Assembly (NCBI RefSeq): GCF_021389955.1
Contig: NZ_CP089980.1
Span: forward strand, 2,661,001-2,725,000
Source: Fulvivirga maritima
Lineage (GTDB): Bacteria > Bacteroidota > Bacteroidia > Cytophagales > Cyclobacteriaceae
Reading direction: 5' to 3'
DNA: 64,000 nt
A program made the translations under genes and the position numbers. The notes under the pieces were generated by a model. It did no database searches. It was not told where the DNA came from and was given only the letters and a program-made list of their open reading frames with translations. Below, piece by piece: positions 53,128 through 61,968 of this stretch (positions are counted from its first letter, which is position 1; the number at the start of each line of letters is the position of its first letter).

Positions 53128-54404
53128 TGCAGGAAGCATTTCTTCATTTTATATGGAAATTTCAATATTTTGATAAAACCGAACTAGCTACCCGGGATCA
53201 TCAGATGGTGAATGTGCTGTTCCCGGGTACGCATAATACTGACGCTGGCCCAGACTTTAGTGAGGCTAAAATAATAGTGGCAGGCTTGCAGTGGAATGGG
53301 CAGGTAGAGCTGCATGTAAAGGCTTCTGAATGGAAGCATCATGGGCATCATACAGATCCTGCTTATGATAACGTGATACTGCACGTGGTTTGGGATAATG
53401 ATAAGCCCGTTCAAAGAACAGATGGCTCTTTCATACCTACCATCGAACTAAAAAACAGAGTTGACGAAGCATTGATTCTCAACTATAAGCACCTCATCAA
53501 TAATCCTTTTACCATTCCTTGTCATGAGCAATTACAGCAGGTGTCAGATATTACCTGGGTAACTATGCTGGATAAAACTTTAACTGAAAGATTGCAGCAA
53601 AAGGCCGCTCTGGTGATAGAGGTTTTAGAGGCTAATAATAATGATTGGGAAGAGACGGCCTACAGGCTTTTATGCCGGAATATGGGTTTCAAAATAAACT
53701 CAGAGGCCTTTTATGAATTGGCTAAATCATTACCTTATAAAATCATAAGAAAGCATGCTGATAGTCCTTTGCAGGTAGAAGCGTTACTCTTTGGGCAAGC
53801 TAATCTTTTTGATGATGATCTGGATGAGCCCTATCAAAATGAGCTTAAAAAGGAATATGCCTTTTTGAAAAATAAATATTCGTTAGAGCAAAATCTAACT
53901 TCTGCACACTGGAAACTTCTTCGCTTACGGCCGGCCAATTTCCCTACCGTGAGATTGGCGCAGCTGAGCAAAATTTTAATAAATAACCTGCACCTGTTTA
54001 ATAAATTCCTCACGATTAATGAAGCGGGTAGTGTGGTAGAGATCTTCAAATTTCCTTTGAGCGATTACTGGCAAAAACATTATCAATGGGGAAAGGAGGC
54101 TGCTAAAACGGGGCATGAGATAGGGCAGTCTAGCATAGATAATATCCTTATTAATACCGTAGTGCCTTTGATGGTGGCCTATGGCACCTATATGGATAAT
54201 AATATTTATGTTGATAAAGCAATTGCCCTGCTGGAGAAAATTAAAAGCGAAAAGAATAAAATCGTAGACATCTGGACGAACCTGGAGAGGAAGCCTTTGT
54301 CTGCCTATGATAGCCAGGCGGTGATTCAGCTCTTTAATAATTATTGTAAAAGGAGGCGGTGCCTTTCTTGTAGTATAGGTCTTTCATTGGTCAGGAGCAA
54401 GTGA
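53127..54404 (+). CDS. DUF2851 family protein
   Basis: A 425-residue cytoplasmic protein without signal or membrane segment. The N-terminal part is typical of DUF2851: EAFLHFIWKFQYFDKTELAT, GTHNTDAGPDFSEAKI, VELHVKASEWKHHGHHTDPAYDNVILHVVW, with conserved Asp, Glu and His that look like a restriction-endonuclease-type or metal-binding core (inference). The C-terminus has CKRRRCLSCSIG, a cluster of three cysteines, possibly zinc-binding. Function is not known. It overlaps pyrF by 1 bp and the next gene by 4 bp. Confidence 0.85.
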   Translation: MQEAFLHFIWKFQYFDKTELATRDHQMVNVLFPGTHNTDAGPDFSEAKIIVAGLQWNGQVELHVKASEWKHHGHHTDPAYDNVILHVVWDNDKPVQRTDGSFIPTIELKNRVDEALILNYKHLINNPFTIPCHEQLQQVSDITWVTMLDKTLTERLQQKAALVIEVLEANNNDWEETAYRLLCRNMGFKINSEAFYELAKSLPYKIIRKHADSPLQVEALLFGQANLFDDDLDEPYQNELKKEYAFLKNKYSLEQNLTSAHWKLLRLRPANFPTVRLAQLSKILINNLHLFNKFLTINEAGSVVEIFKFPLSDYWQKHYQWGKEAAKTGHEIGQSSIDNILINTVVPLMVAYGTYMDNNIYVDKAIALLEKIKSEKNKIVDIWTNLERKPLSAYDSQAVIQLFNNYCKRRRCLSCSIGLSLVRSK

Positions 54405-55651
54405 GCATATTTATATTAATACTAAACTTCATCTTTATAGGCTTTATTATAAAGAAGTTATACCATCAATATCACTTTTTAGGGAAGCCTGTTTTCTTTT
54501 CAGCTATCATTTTTAAATTTAGTGCCACATTGGCTTTAGGCTGGTTGTATCTCTATTATTATAAAGGGGGAGACATTATCAATTACTTTAAGCATGGTAG
54601 TGCTTTAACAGACTTGCTACTTGCTGATCCTGCAAAATATCTTGATATTTTATTAAGTCAGATGACATATGATGGCTTTCAAGGGCAACCGGGGATCGTG
54701 TTTATGTCTAAATTAGTTAGTGTTGTTAATGCGCTTACGTATAATAACTTTTGGCTGTCCTCACTCTTTCTTTCATTGTTTGCCTTGTCAGGGATGCTTT
54801 ACTTGGCGAAAGCCGTCATTTATATTTTTCCTGGAAACAGGCTGGCCATCTGCGTATCACTGCTTTTTTGGCCATCTCTCATTTTTTGGAGCTCTGGTTT
54901 ATTAAAAGAGGTCATTGCTGTTGGTGCAATTGGGTATATTTTGGGTGTTTTCTTAAGGTGGTACTTACAAAATGATAAGCCAAGAGTTATTGCTATTTTC
55001 AGAACCGTCTTCATGCTTTGGCTTCTGTGGCAGGTGAAATATTATTACTGTGGCGTGTTATTGCTCATGATGCTAGTAATTGGCGGTACTCATTTGATTA
55101 ACCATTTTAAAGGAAGTACTTCAACCAGGCAATCTGTCATTATTTTTTCTGTGCTTTTAGTTGTCATTACTTTAGGCGTAACCAGGCTACATCCTAATTT
55201 TTACCTGGAGCGGCTGGCGGAGGTTATTGTAGATAACTATTATACTTATCATCAAATTTCAGATCCGGAAGATGTTATTAATTATGGTAATCTTCATCCT
55301 GATTTTTTCAGTATTGCCGTTCATACACCGCAGGCTTTGTTTGCAGGTTTTTTTAGGCCAATTATTGGTGAGAGTGCGTATTGGCTTAAGGTTATTTCCG
55401 GTCTTGAAAATCTCTTATTGTTTTTTTTATTTATAGCCGCCTTTTTTAAAAAAATCAGAAGGCAACCTAAAATTAATACAATTTTAATGGCTTCTATTTT
55501 CTATTGTATTATTTTGGCGGTGTTTTTAGCCCTTTCGGCTCCAAATTTCGGGACTTTGGTGAGATATAAAGTGGGCTTTCTACCAGTATTCTTGCTTTTA
55601 GTTTGTATACAAAACCCTTTGATAGAAAAGGTTAATAAATTGATAAAATAG
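54401..55651 (+). CDS. Polytopic membrane protein, glycosyltransferase-C-like, function unknown
   Basis: A 416-residue protein starting at GTG 54401, which overlaps the previous stop (GTGA). It has about ten hydrophobic segments, a conserved-looking loop after the second helix (YYYKGGDIINYFKHG), and FWPSLIFWSSGLLKEVIAVGAIGYIL. The general plan and the Asp in KGGDIINY resemble multi-pass sugar polymerase or GT-C proteins, but I recognise no family. It is likely in the same mRNA as pyrF and the DUF2851 gene. The acyltransferase 17 bp after its end suggests a polysaccharide or lipid modification role; this is inference from position only. Confidence 0.72.
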   Translation: MSIFILILNFIFIGFIIKKLYHQYHFLGKPVFFSAIIFKFSATLALGWLYLYYYKGGDIINYFKHGSALTDLLLADPAKYLDILLSQMTYDGFQGQPGIVFMSKLVSVVNALTYNNFWLSSLFLSLFALSGMLYLAKAVIYIFPGNRLAICVSLLFWPSLIFWSSGLLKEVIAVGAIGYILGVFLRWYLQNDKPRVIAIFRTVFMLWLLWQVKYYYCGVLLLMMLVIGGTHLINHFKGSTSTRQSVIIFSVLLVVITLGVTRLHPNFYLERLAEVIVDNYYTYHQISDPEDVINYGNLHPDFFSIAVHTPQALFAGFFRPIIGESAYWLKVISGLENLLLFFLFIAAFFKKIRRQPKINTILMASIFYCIILAVFLALSAPNFGTLVRYKVGFLPVFLLLVCIQNPLIEKVNKLIK

Positions 55652-55662
55652 CCACTTAAATG

Positions 55663-55670
55663 TAGCTTTG
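55663..55670 (+). promoter_or_regulatory. -7 box for the acyltransferase gene
   Basis: TAGCTTTG fits TAnnTTTG. It includes the TTG (55668) that would otherwise be the longest start, so the true start must be an ATG at 55689 or 55695. Confidence 0.45.
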
Positions 55671-55694
55671 TCGTTTCAACAAAATGGAATGAAT

Positions 55695-56333
55695 ATGAAG
55701 AATCCGGTAATGATATTTGGAGCTAATAATATGGGGCGTGCTGCCAGAGATATATTTGACAGTAATGAGATCATGATATATGGCTTCCTGGACGATGATG
55801 CGAAACTTCATGGCACCGAAATGGACGAAATAAGTGTGCTTGGAGCTACTTATGACGACGGGTTTTTAAAATATATAGGAAAAAAATGCGAGGCTTTTGT
55901 AGCCATAGATGATAATAAATATCGCAAGAGTATAGTGAAAATGCTCAATGAAAGAAGAAAGGTAATGCCTGTAAATGCTATTCATCAGGCATCAGTTATT
56001 GCTAACACCGCTTACATTGGGCACGGAAACTTTATTAATATGGGAGCAAGGGTTGCTGATAATGCAAAAGTGGGCAATCATTGTATTCTAAACACTAACT
56101 CAGTAGTAGATTATAGTGCTGAGCTGGGTGATTTCGTTCAGCTGGGTGCCGGGAGCGTAATTAACACCGGAGTGCATGTGGGCAATGAAGTATTCATAGG
56201 CTCAGGTGTAACTATAGTGAGTGGGATTAAAATTGGTAAAGGCGCCAGGATAGGAGCAGGATCTGTAGTAATTGCAGATGTAGAAGCAGGTAAAACTGTT
56301 TTCGGTAATCCGGCTCAGGTAGTAGAGAGATAG
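55695..56333 (+). CDS. PglD/NeuD family acyltransferase (left-handed beta-helix)
   Basis: A 212-residue protein from the ATG at 55695 (55689 is as possible). The N-terminal Rossmann-like PglD_N domain (1-75: NPVMIFGANNMGRAARDIFD, YGFLDDDAKLHG) binds a nucleotide sugar, followed by a hexapeptide-repeat domain (about 80-210: GHGNFINMGARVADNAKVGN, LGDFVQLGAGSVIN) ending GNPAQVVER. Relatives acetylate sialic acid or UDP-bacillosamine precursors. The substrate here is unknown. A -7 box lies just upstream; the upstream membrane protein gene is 43 bp away. Confidence 0.87.
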   Translation: MKNPVMIFGANNMGRAARDIFDSNEIMIYGFLDDDAKLHGTEMDEISVLGATYDDGFLKYIGKKCEAFVAIDDNKYRKSIVKMLNERRKVMPVNAIHQASVIANTAYIGHGNFINMGARVADNAKVGNHCILNTNSVVDYSAELGDFVQLGAGSVINTGVHVGNEVFIGSGVTIVSGIKIGKGARIGAGSVVIADVEAGKTVFGNPAQVVER

Positions 56334-56380
56334 TTGTTCTATTAGTTGGTTGAGGTTATTTAATGCTATTTTTTTTGTTA

Positions 56381-56408
56381 TACCGGTAATTACGTATATT
56401 TTCCGGTA
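56381..56408. repeat. TACCGG/CCGGTA inverted repeat before the nucleoside phosphorylase
   Basis: TACCGG (56381-56386) and CCGGTA (56403-56408) are 6-bp arms with 16 nt between them; TACCGGTA at 56381-56388 is also a palindrome by itself. It lies between a TTG at 56375-56377 and near TATATTTT (56395-56402, one mismatch to the -7 box), so a bound regulator could control the gene at 56428. Confidence 0.3.
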
Positions 56409-56427
56409 CCTAAGCCTGAAATAAATT

Positions 56428-57285
56428 ATGGTGAAAATTCCTGAATCAGAACTAATCCTCAATAAGGATAAGAGCATCTATCACTTAAACTTATTGCCTA
56501 AGCATATCTCTGATACCATTATTACGGTAGGAGACCCCAGCAGAGTTTTTATGGTGAGTAAATACTTCGATGACGTCGATTTTGAGATGAATCGTAGAGA
56601 GTTTATTACTCATGTAGGTACTTATAAAGGCAAGAAGATAACGGTTATCAGTACCGGAATGGGTACTGATAATATCGAAATCTTTTTTACTGAGTTGGAC
56701 GCTCTCGCTAATATTGATTTTAGAAAGCGAGAGGAAAAGGCTAAGAAGAAGAAACTTAAGATTATAAGAATAGGTACTTCTGGAGCCCTGCAGGATATCC
56801 CTTTGGGTTCTCATTTGCTATCAGATTATGCCGTGGGTTTAGATACCCTTATGTGTTTCTACAATCTGCCTCAAGATGATTTGGAAAATGAAATAGGCAA
56901 AAAGCTTCAGGAGCAGATTCAGTTGCCTTTTCAGCCCTATGTGGTGCGAGGATCTCAGGAACTAAAAGAGCAGATCCGGGGAGATGATATGCTGATTGGC
57001 AATACCGTTACTTGTCCCGGCTTCTACGGCCCACAGGGAAGAAAGATCAGACTTGAGCTCAAGAACCCCAGGCTGATGGAGGCGCTCAATTATTTTCATC
57101 ATAATGATATGTGGCTCACCAATTTTGAAATGGAAACGGCAGGGTATTACTCTATGGCAAGGTTGCTGGGCCATGAGGTGCTTAGTGCTAATGCCATTAT
57201 AGCCAACAGAGTGAAGAATGAATTTGCTAAAAACTCCACTGAAATTATTGACTCTCTAATTAAAAAAGTACTAGACAGATTATAA
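56428..57285 (+). CDS. Nucleoside phosphorylase (uridine phosphorylase-like)
   Basis: A 285-residue member of the PNP/UDP family: ITVGDPSRVFMVSKYFDDV, STGMGTDNIEIFFTELDAL, IIRIGTSGALQDIPLGSHLL and the substrate motif NFEMETAGYYSMARLLGHEVLSANAI. These enzymes cleave nucleosides with phosphate to base and ribose-1-phosphate. The FEMETAGYYSMARLLG segment fits the pyrimidine/uridine side, but the base choice is not certain. It stands between the acyltransferase and an M16 peptidase. Confidence 0.9.
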   Translation: MVKIPESELILNKDKSIYHLNLLPKHISDTIITVGDPSRVFMVSKYFDDVDFEMNRREFITHVGTYKGKKITVISTGMGTDNIEIFFTELDALANIDFRKREEKAKKKKLKIIRIGTSGALQDIPLGSHLLSDYAVGLDTLMCFYNLPQDDLENEIGKKLQEQIQLPFQPYVVRGSQELKEQIRGDDMLIGNTVTCPGFYGPQGRKIRLELKNPRLMEALNYFHHNDMWLTNFEMETAGYYSMARLLGHEVLSANAIIANRVKNEFAKNSTEIIDSLIKKVLDRL

Positions 57286-57413
57286 TTAAAGGCCTTTGTG
57301 TTTAATAGACCTCTATAATGATCATTCTCTTAGAGAAGTAGTATTCCCTGTCTCCGTTCACTCATGGTTAAAGAAAAAATTGACGTAGATTTACGGTTGA
57401 CAAGAGAAACAGA

Positions 57414-58649
57414 ATGGATGATTACGATATAATTACCCTCGATAACGGTATCAGGGTAATACATAAGCAGGTGTCTAATACTAAAATTGTGCATTGTGGT
57501 TTCATGCTGGATATTGGCAGTAGAGATGAAACCTCAGAAAATCAAGGAATAGCACACTTTTGGGAACACATGGCCTTCAAAGGCACACAAAAAAGAAAGG
57601 CTTTTCATATTCTTAATAGGATAGATTCTGTAGGAGGTGAGCTTAATGCTTATACAACCAAAGAAAAAATAGCTTTTTATGCCTCTGTGCTGGATAGCTA
57701 TTTTGAAAAGGCCGTTGAGCTGCTGGCGGACATCACCTTCGATTCCATTTTTCCTGAAAAGCAGATTGAAAAGGAGAGAAATGTAATACTGGAAGAAATG
57801 GCCATGTATTATGATAGCCCTGAAGATGCAATTCAAGATGATTTTGATACCCTTGTCTACGGTGATCATCCGCTGGGCATGAATATTTTAGGTACTGCTG
57901 AAAGTGTTAAGTCATTTACAAGACAAGATTTCAAGGATTTTTTAGAGGCTAATCTCAATACCGAAAATCTGGTATTTTGCTCTGTAGGAAATATTCCTTT
58001 GAAAAAAGTAGAACGCCTGGCCAATAAATACCTAAGTGCCGTGCCTCGCTATTCGGCAGCACGGGTAAGGAAGCCTTTTGTAGATTATAAACCTGCTGAA
58101 AAAGTGGTTTATAGAAATCTTACTCAAGCCCAGTGTGCATTGGGGCGACCCGCTTACCCTATTGGTCATGAAAAAAGGTTAGCCTTCTTTATGTTGGTAA
58201 ATATTCTGGGAGGTCCGGGCATGAACTCACGTCTTAACCTAGCGCTCAGAGAGAAACATGGCTTTGTTTATTCTATTGATGCCGGCTTACAATCATACAT
58301 TGATACTGGGCTTTTCACCGTTTTCTTTGGTACGGAACCCGGTCAGTTAGAGCGAAGTATTAGGTTGGTGAAGAAAGAGCTAAAGCGGTTTGCAGAGAAG
58401 CCGCTGGGAGTAATGCAGCTACACACCGCTAAAGAACAGCTCATGGGACAGCTGGCTATGGCTGAGGAAAATAATACCAGCCTTATGCTGATGATGGCTA
58501 AAAGCACGTTAGATAAGAACTATATAGAATCTCTTGAAGATGTGTTTGCCAATATAAGAAATATAACGGCCTCTGACATTCAGGAAATAGCTATAGAAAT
58601 GTTCGATGAGAGTCTGCTGAGTCAGTTAACCTTTTTGCCGGACAATTAA
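57414..58649 (+). CDS. M16 family zinc metallopeptidase
   Basis: A 411-residue pitrilysin-type peptidase with the inverted HxxEH motif His48-Phe-Trp-Glu51-His52 in IAHFWEHMAFKGT and the third ligand Glu127 in VILEEMAMYYDSPED. The inactive-like C-terminal half has LNLALREKHGFVYSIDAG, the (R/Y) motif of the second domain. No signal peptide, so it is cytoplasmic or processed otherwise. Length fits the single-chain M16B type. The 128-bp gap upstream has a perfect palindrome AAAGGCCTTT (57287-57296) and no clear promoter. Confidence 0.94.
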   Translation: MDDYDIITLDNGIRVIHKQVSNTKIVHCGFMLDIGSRDETSENQGIAHFWEHMAFKGTQKRKAFHILNRIDSVGGELNAYTTKEKIAFYASVLDSYFEKAVELLADITFDSIFPEKQIEKERNVILEEMAMYYDSPEDAIQDDFDTLVYGDHPLGMNILGTAESVKSFTRQDFKDFLEANLNTENLVFCSVGNIPLKKVERLANKYLSAVPRYSAARVRKPFVDYKPAEKVVYRNLTQAQCALGRPAYPIGHEKRLAFFMLVNILGGPGMNSRLNLALREKHGFVYSIDAGLQSYIDTGLFTVFFGTEPGQLERSIRLVKKELKRFAEKPLGVMQLHTAKEQLMGQLAMAEENNTSLMLMMAKSTLDKNYIESLEDVFANIRNITASDIQEIAIEMFDESLLSQLTFLPDN

Positions 58650-58702
58650 TGTTAAACAATATTTTAATTCATTTCTTTATCTAATAAATTGGGCATAGAA
58701 AT

Positions 58703-59338
58703 ATGGAGTTTACAGATGTAGAATTACAGCAGTATGTAGAACAACATACTAAGGCTGAATCAGAAGTATTAAAAAAACTAAATAGAGAAACACATGCTAA
58801 CGTGCTAAGACCTAGAATGCTTTCCGGGCATTTGCAAGGGCGTGTACTTTCTATGCTTAGTCATATGATCAAGCCCAAATGCATTTTGGAAATAGGCACC
58901 TATACCGGATATTCAGCTATTTGCCTGTCAGAAGGATTAACGACTGGTGGTAAACTTATTACCATTGATGTGAATGAAGAGTTGGAGGAGATGGTAAGAG
59001 GCTATTTTGAAGAGGCAGGGCTAACTTCCTCTATAGAATATATTATAGGTAATGCAGTGGAAGTAGTGCCTACATTGGATATTCAGCCTGATATAGTGTT
59101 TATAGATGCCGATAAAGCCAGTTATTCGGCTTATTTCGATATGGTAATTGATAAAATGGCTTCGGGAGGTTTTATTATTGCGGATAATGTGCTGTGGAGC
59201 GGTAAAGTGGTTGGTGATAAGATAGATAAGAAAACTCAGGTGATTATGGATTTTAATGAAAAAGTTCATAATGATGAGCGTGTAGAAAACGTTCTGTTTC
59301 CTATACGTGATGGTTTAATGGTAATGCGCAAAATTTAA
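58703..59338 (+). CDS. O-methyltransferase (class I, CCoAOMT-like)
   Basis: A 211-residue SAM-dependent methyltransferase. Motif I is ILEIGTYTGYSAICLSEGL; KLITIDVNEELEEMV, DIVFIDADKASYSAYFDMV and IIADNVLWSGKVV (metal-binding Asp-Asn) mark the caffeoyl-CoA/catechol O-methyltransferase family. The substrate is unknown; Bacteroidota homologues are widespread. The transglycosylase gene follows after 6 bp, so the two may be one unit. Confidence 0.92.
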   Translation: MEFTDVELQQYVEQHTKAESEVLKKLNRETHANVLRPRMLSGHLQGRVLSMLSHMIKPKCILEIGTYTGYSAICLSEGLTTGGKLITIDVNEELEEMVRGYFEEAGLTSSIEYIIGNAVEVVPTLDIQPDIVFIDADKASYSAYFDMVIDKMASGGFIIADNVLWSGKVVGDKIDKKTQVIMDFNEKVHNDERVENVLFPIRDGLMVMRKI

Positions 59339-59344
59339 TTTCTT

Positions 59345-61297
59345 ATGCCCAAAAGATTATTGTTCCTTCTTTTTTTGCTGCCTTTCTTAGTGCAAGCTCA
59401 GGGACCAAGAGTGCCTTCCAGAATGGAGTTTGCAGGAATAAAACTGCGCATTGCAGAAGGAGCACGTAAAGAAATTCAGGATGATGTAGATGCGCTGACC
59501 AAAAGCCCAAAGTACTTTAATATTAAGGTAGAGCGAGCGCGTTCTTATTTCCCTATCATAGAAAGGGTTTTTAAGGAAGAAGGCCTGCATGATGATTTTA
59601 AATACCTGGTTTTGCAGGAAAGTGCTCTAATACCTGATGCTGTCTCCACCTCAAATGCAGTGGGATTTTGGCAGTTTAAAGATTTTACCGCTCAGGAGGT
59701 AGGCATGCGTGTAGATGGCCATATCGATGAAAGGATGAATATTGTGTCATCATCTCGCGGAGCGGCCAAATATATGAAGAAGAACAATCAGTTTTTTGAT
59801 AACTGGCTACATGCGTTGCAGGCCTATCAGATGGGAGCTGGTGGAGCCATGAGGGTGCTGGGTAAAGGTGATCAGGGTGCTAACTCTATGGTCATTAATA
59901 AAAAGACCTACTGGTATGTGAAGAAATATTTGGCGCATAAAATCGCTTTTCAGGATGCTGTGAATGAAGCGGGCTTAGTGCAGTTAAGAGAATATGATAA
60001 TGGTGCAGGAAAGACTTTAAAAGATGTTTCCAGAGAAACGGGAGTGAGCCTGGCTCAGCTGCAAGACTATAACAAGTGGCTAAAGAAGGGAAAAATACCT
60101 GATGACCGTGAGTATACCGTTATAGTGCCAATTACAGAATTGCAAAATGTTAACCTGTCTGCTTTTAAAAATAATGGAAAAAATAATACGCGCCCCGAAG
60201 TAAGTAGAACGGTGGAGTATGACTTTGATAACCCTGATAAATATCCTGTTTATGAAGATTATGTTATGGCCTCACGGGGTAGCATTGTAGATATTAATGG
60301 TATGCCTGGCACCATTGCGAAGTCAGGAGATAAAATACCTGAACTAGCTGAGAAGGGAGAGCTTGATCTGAAAAAATTCCTGAAGTATAATGATATAGAT
60401 ATCAGTGATGGTCTTGTTGCTGGGCAGGTTTATTATTTTAAGAAAAAGAAAAATAAGGCTAAGACTCATTATTATGTTATTCAACCAGGAGAAAGTCTCT
60501 GGTCAGTATCTCAAAAGTTCGGCATTAAGCTGAAAAAGCTTAAGTCTAAGAACCGGATAAGAAAAAATGATGACGAGGTAAAAGCAGGTAGAGTGCTATG
60601 GCTTCGATTTATAAGGCCAGCCAGAGTGGAGCCAGAGTATAGAACCGTGAAAGAGCCAAATGAAAAGCCACAGGTGATATCGTCAAAGAGTGTAGTCAAG
60701 AAAGAAGAAGAGAAGGCTCCGCAGGAAGAACCAGAAATAGCTATGGAAGAGGTGGCTGTGCCTGTAATTAAAGAGTCAGATGCCTCTGTAGTGAAAAAGG
60801 ATGAGCCTTCAGTTAATAAGGTGAAACCATCTGCCAGTCAGCAATATGCTGATCCTGTAGAAGAGAAAGTAGAAGAAGAGAATGAGGAAGTCTGGGAGGA
60901 GAATGAAGCTGTGGAGGAGGATGAACAACCTTTTGAGGGGAGAAGCCAGGTACATGTGGTGAAGCCAGGAGAAACACTTTATTCGATTTCACGCATGTAT
61001 AATATAACCATAAAAGATCTGCTGGCGTGGAATGATATGGATATTTCTCAAAAACTGAGTATTGATCAAAAATTAGTTATTTATAATAAGAGTATGATAG
61101 TGAAGGAAGAAGCTGCTCCCGTACAGAGAGAGCAGGCGGAGGAGATATATCATACTGTAAAGCAGGGTGATACAATGTATAATATTGCCCGGAAATATGA
61201 AGTAACTATAGAAGAAATAATGAAGTGGAATGACAAGACAGACTTTAGCATAGGCCTTGGAGAGAAAATAAAAATCGTAAAAAGGCCAAATAAGTAA
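59345..61297 (+). CDS. LysM-rich lytic transglycosylase (MltD-like)
   Basis: A 650-residue exported enzyme with signal peptide to about residue 19. The GH23 lytic transglycosylase domain (about 75-210) has the catalytic Glu92 in LQESALIPDAVS and the ANAVGFWQF-like motif (SNAVGFWQFKDFTAQEVG), with YQMGAGGAMR. A first, divergent LysM-like region is at about 222-262 (LKDVSRETGVSLAQLQDYNKWLK); three clear LysM domains follow at about 376-422, 536-582 and 601-645, separated by a charged, Glu/Lys/Pro-rich linker (430-530). It cleaves the glycan strand of peptidoglycan; the LysM domains hold it on the wall. The linker is unusually acidic. Confidence 0.9.
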   Translation: MPKRLLFLLFLLPFLVQAQGPRVPSRMEFAGIKLRIAEGARKEIQDDVDALTKSPKYFNIKVERARSYFPIIERVFKEEGLHDDFKYLVLQESALIPDAVSTSNAVGFWQFKDFTAQEVGMRVDGHIDERMNIVSSSRGAAKYMKKNNQFFDNWLHALQAYQMGAGGAMRVLGKGDQGANSMVINKKTYWYVKKYLAHKIAFQDAVNEAGLVQLREYDNGAGKTLKDVSRETGVSLAQLQDYNKWLKKGKIPDDREYTVIVPITELQNVNLSAFKNNGKNNTRPEVSRTVEYDFDNPDKYPVYEDYVMASRGSIVDINGMPGTIAKSGDKIPELAEKGELDLKKFLKYNDIDISDGLVAGQVYYFKKKKNKAKTHYYVIQPGESLWSVSQKFGIKLKKLKSKNRIRKNDDEVKAGRVLWLRFIRPARVEPEYRTVKEPNEKPQVISSKSVVKKEEEKAPQEEPEIAMEEVAVPVIKESDASVVKKDEPSVNKVKPSASQQYADPVEEKVEEENEEVWEENEAVEEDEQPFEGRSQVHVVKPGETLYSISRMYNITIKDLLAWNDMDISQKLSIDQKLVIYNKSMIVKEEAAPVQREQAEEIYHTVKQGDTMYNIARKYEVTIEEIMKWNDKTDFSIGLGEKIKIVKRPNK

Positions 61298-61399
61298 TTG
61301 ATATTAAAGTATTATTATTTAATTTATGGTTCGTATTTCAATAGTTACTTTTTGAAATTCTTAGATCTATTTTTAAGATTAAAAAACTTATTTAATTGC

Positions 61400-61407
61400 T
61401 ATGTTTG
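61400..61407 (+). promoter_or_regulatory. -7 box for the receiver-domain gene
   Basis: TATGTTTG fits TAnnTTTG, 105 nt before the TTG start at 61513. The rest of this 215-bp gap is AT-rich with only a weak AAAAGAAA/TTTCTTTT repeat (61440-61464). Confidence 0.35.
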
Positions 61408-61512
61408 CAAATCAGGAATGGAATAGCCAATTTTTCGGCAAAAGAAAGGGGGCTAATTTCTTTTCTTGTGTAAACTTCAAAAAATTGAATTTTTAACTAA
61501 ACCAGCAGAAAG

Positions 61513-61923
61513 TTGACTGACTCTAAGGCGATCGATTTAGTAATGCTTGTGGATGATAATGATACTGATAACTTCATCAGTAAGCGTATAATTGAAATCA
61601 CCAAGTTTGCTAACAGGGTTGAGGTGAAAAACTCCGGAAAAAGTGCTCTAGACTATTTAAAAGAAAATCAGGATAATATTGATAACCTGCCTAACCTGAT
61701 ATTTCTTGATATAAATATGCCTATTGTAGACGGCTTTGTTTTCTTATATGAATTTGAAAAATTCAGTGATGCAATTAAAGATAAGTGCAAAGTGATTATT
61801 CTTTCTAGTTCTGATAATAAAAGAGACATTGATAAGATTGTAAACAATAATCATGTTATAAAATTTATAACCAAGCCTCTTACAGAATCTGCTCTGGAGG
61901 AAGTTAAGGTAAACAATCTCTGA
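61513..61923 (+). CDS. Single-domain response regulator (receiver only)
   Basis: A 136-residue CheY-like protein starting at TTG 61513; starting at the ATG at 61543 would cut off the first beta-strand (IDLVMLVDDND), so the TTG is preferred. Acidic pair Asp14-Asp15, phospho-acceptor Asp66 in FLDINMP, Ser98-100 and Lys121 in FITKPLTE. There is no output domain, so it probably acts by phosphotransfer or on a partner protein. No kinase is adjacent. The FVFLYEFEKF and SSSDNKRDIDK segments are those of Bacteroidota phosphorelay regulators. Confidence 0.9.
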   Translation: MTDSKAIDLVMLVDDNDTDNFISKRIIEITKFANRVEVKNSGKSALDYLKENQDNIDNLPNLIFLDINMPIVDGFVFLYEFEKFSDAIKDKCKVIILSSSDNKRDIDKIVNNNHVIKFITKPLTESALEEVKVNNL

Positions 61924-61968
61924 GAAGTTCTGTTGTAGCTGTAACTCTTCATAAAACAGACTAATATA

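Noticed and set aside
57286-57413. AAAGGCCTTT (57287-57296) and TTCTCT-T-AGAGAA (57324-57336) repeats before the M16 peptidase gene
   Set aside because: Too short for a terminator with a T tract and no promoter alignment; kept only as a note in the peptidase entry.
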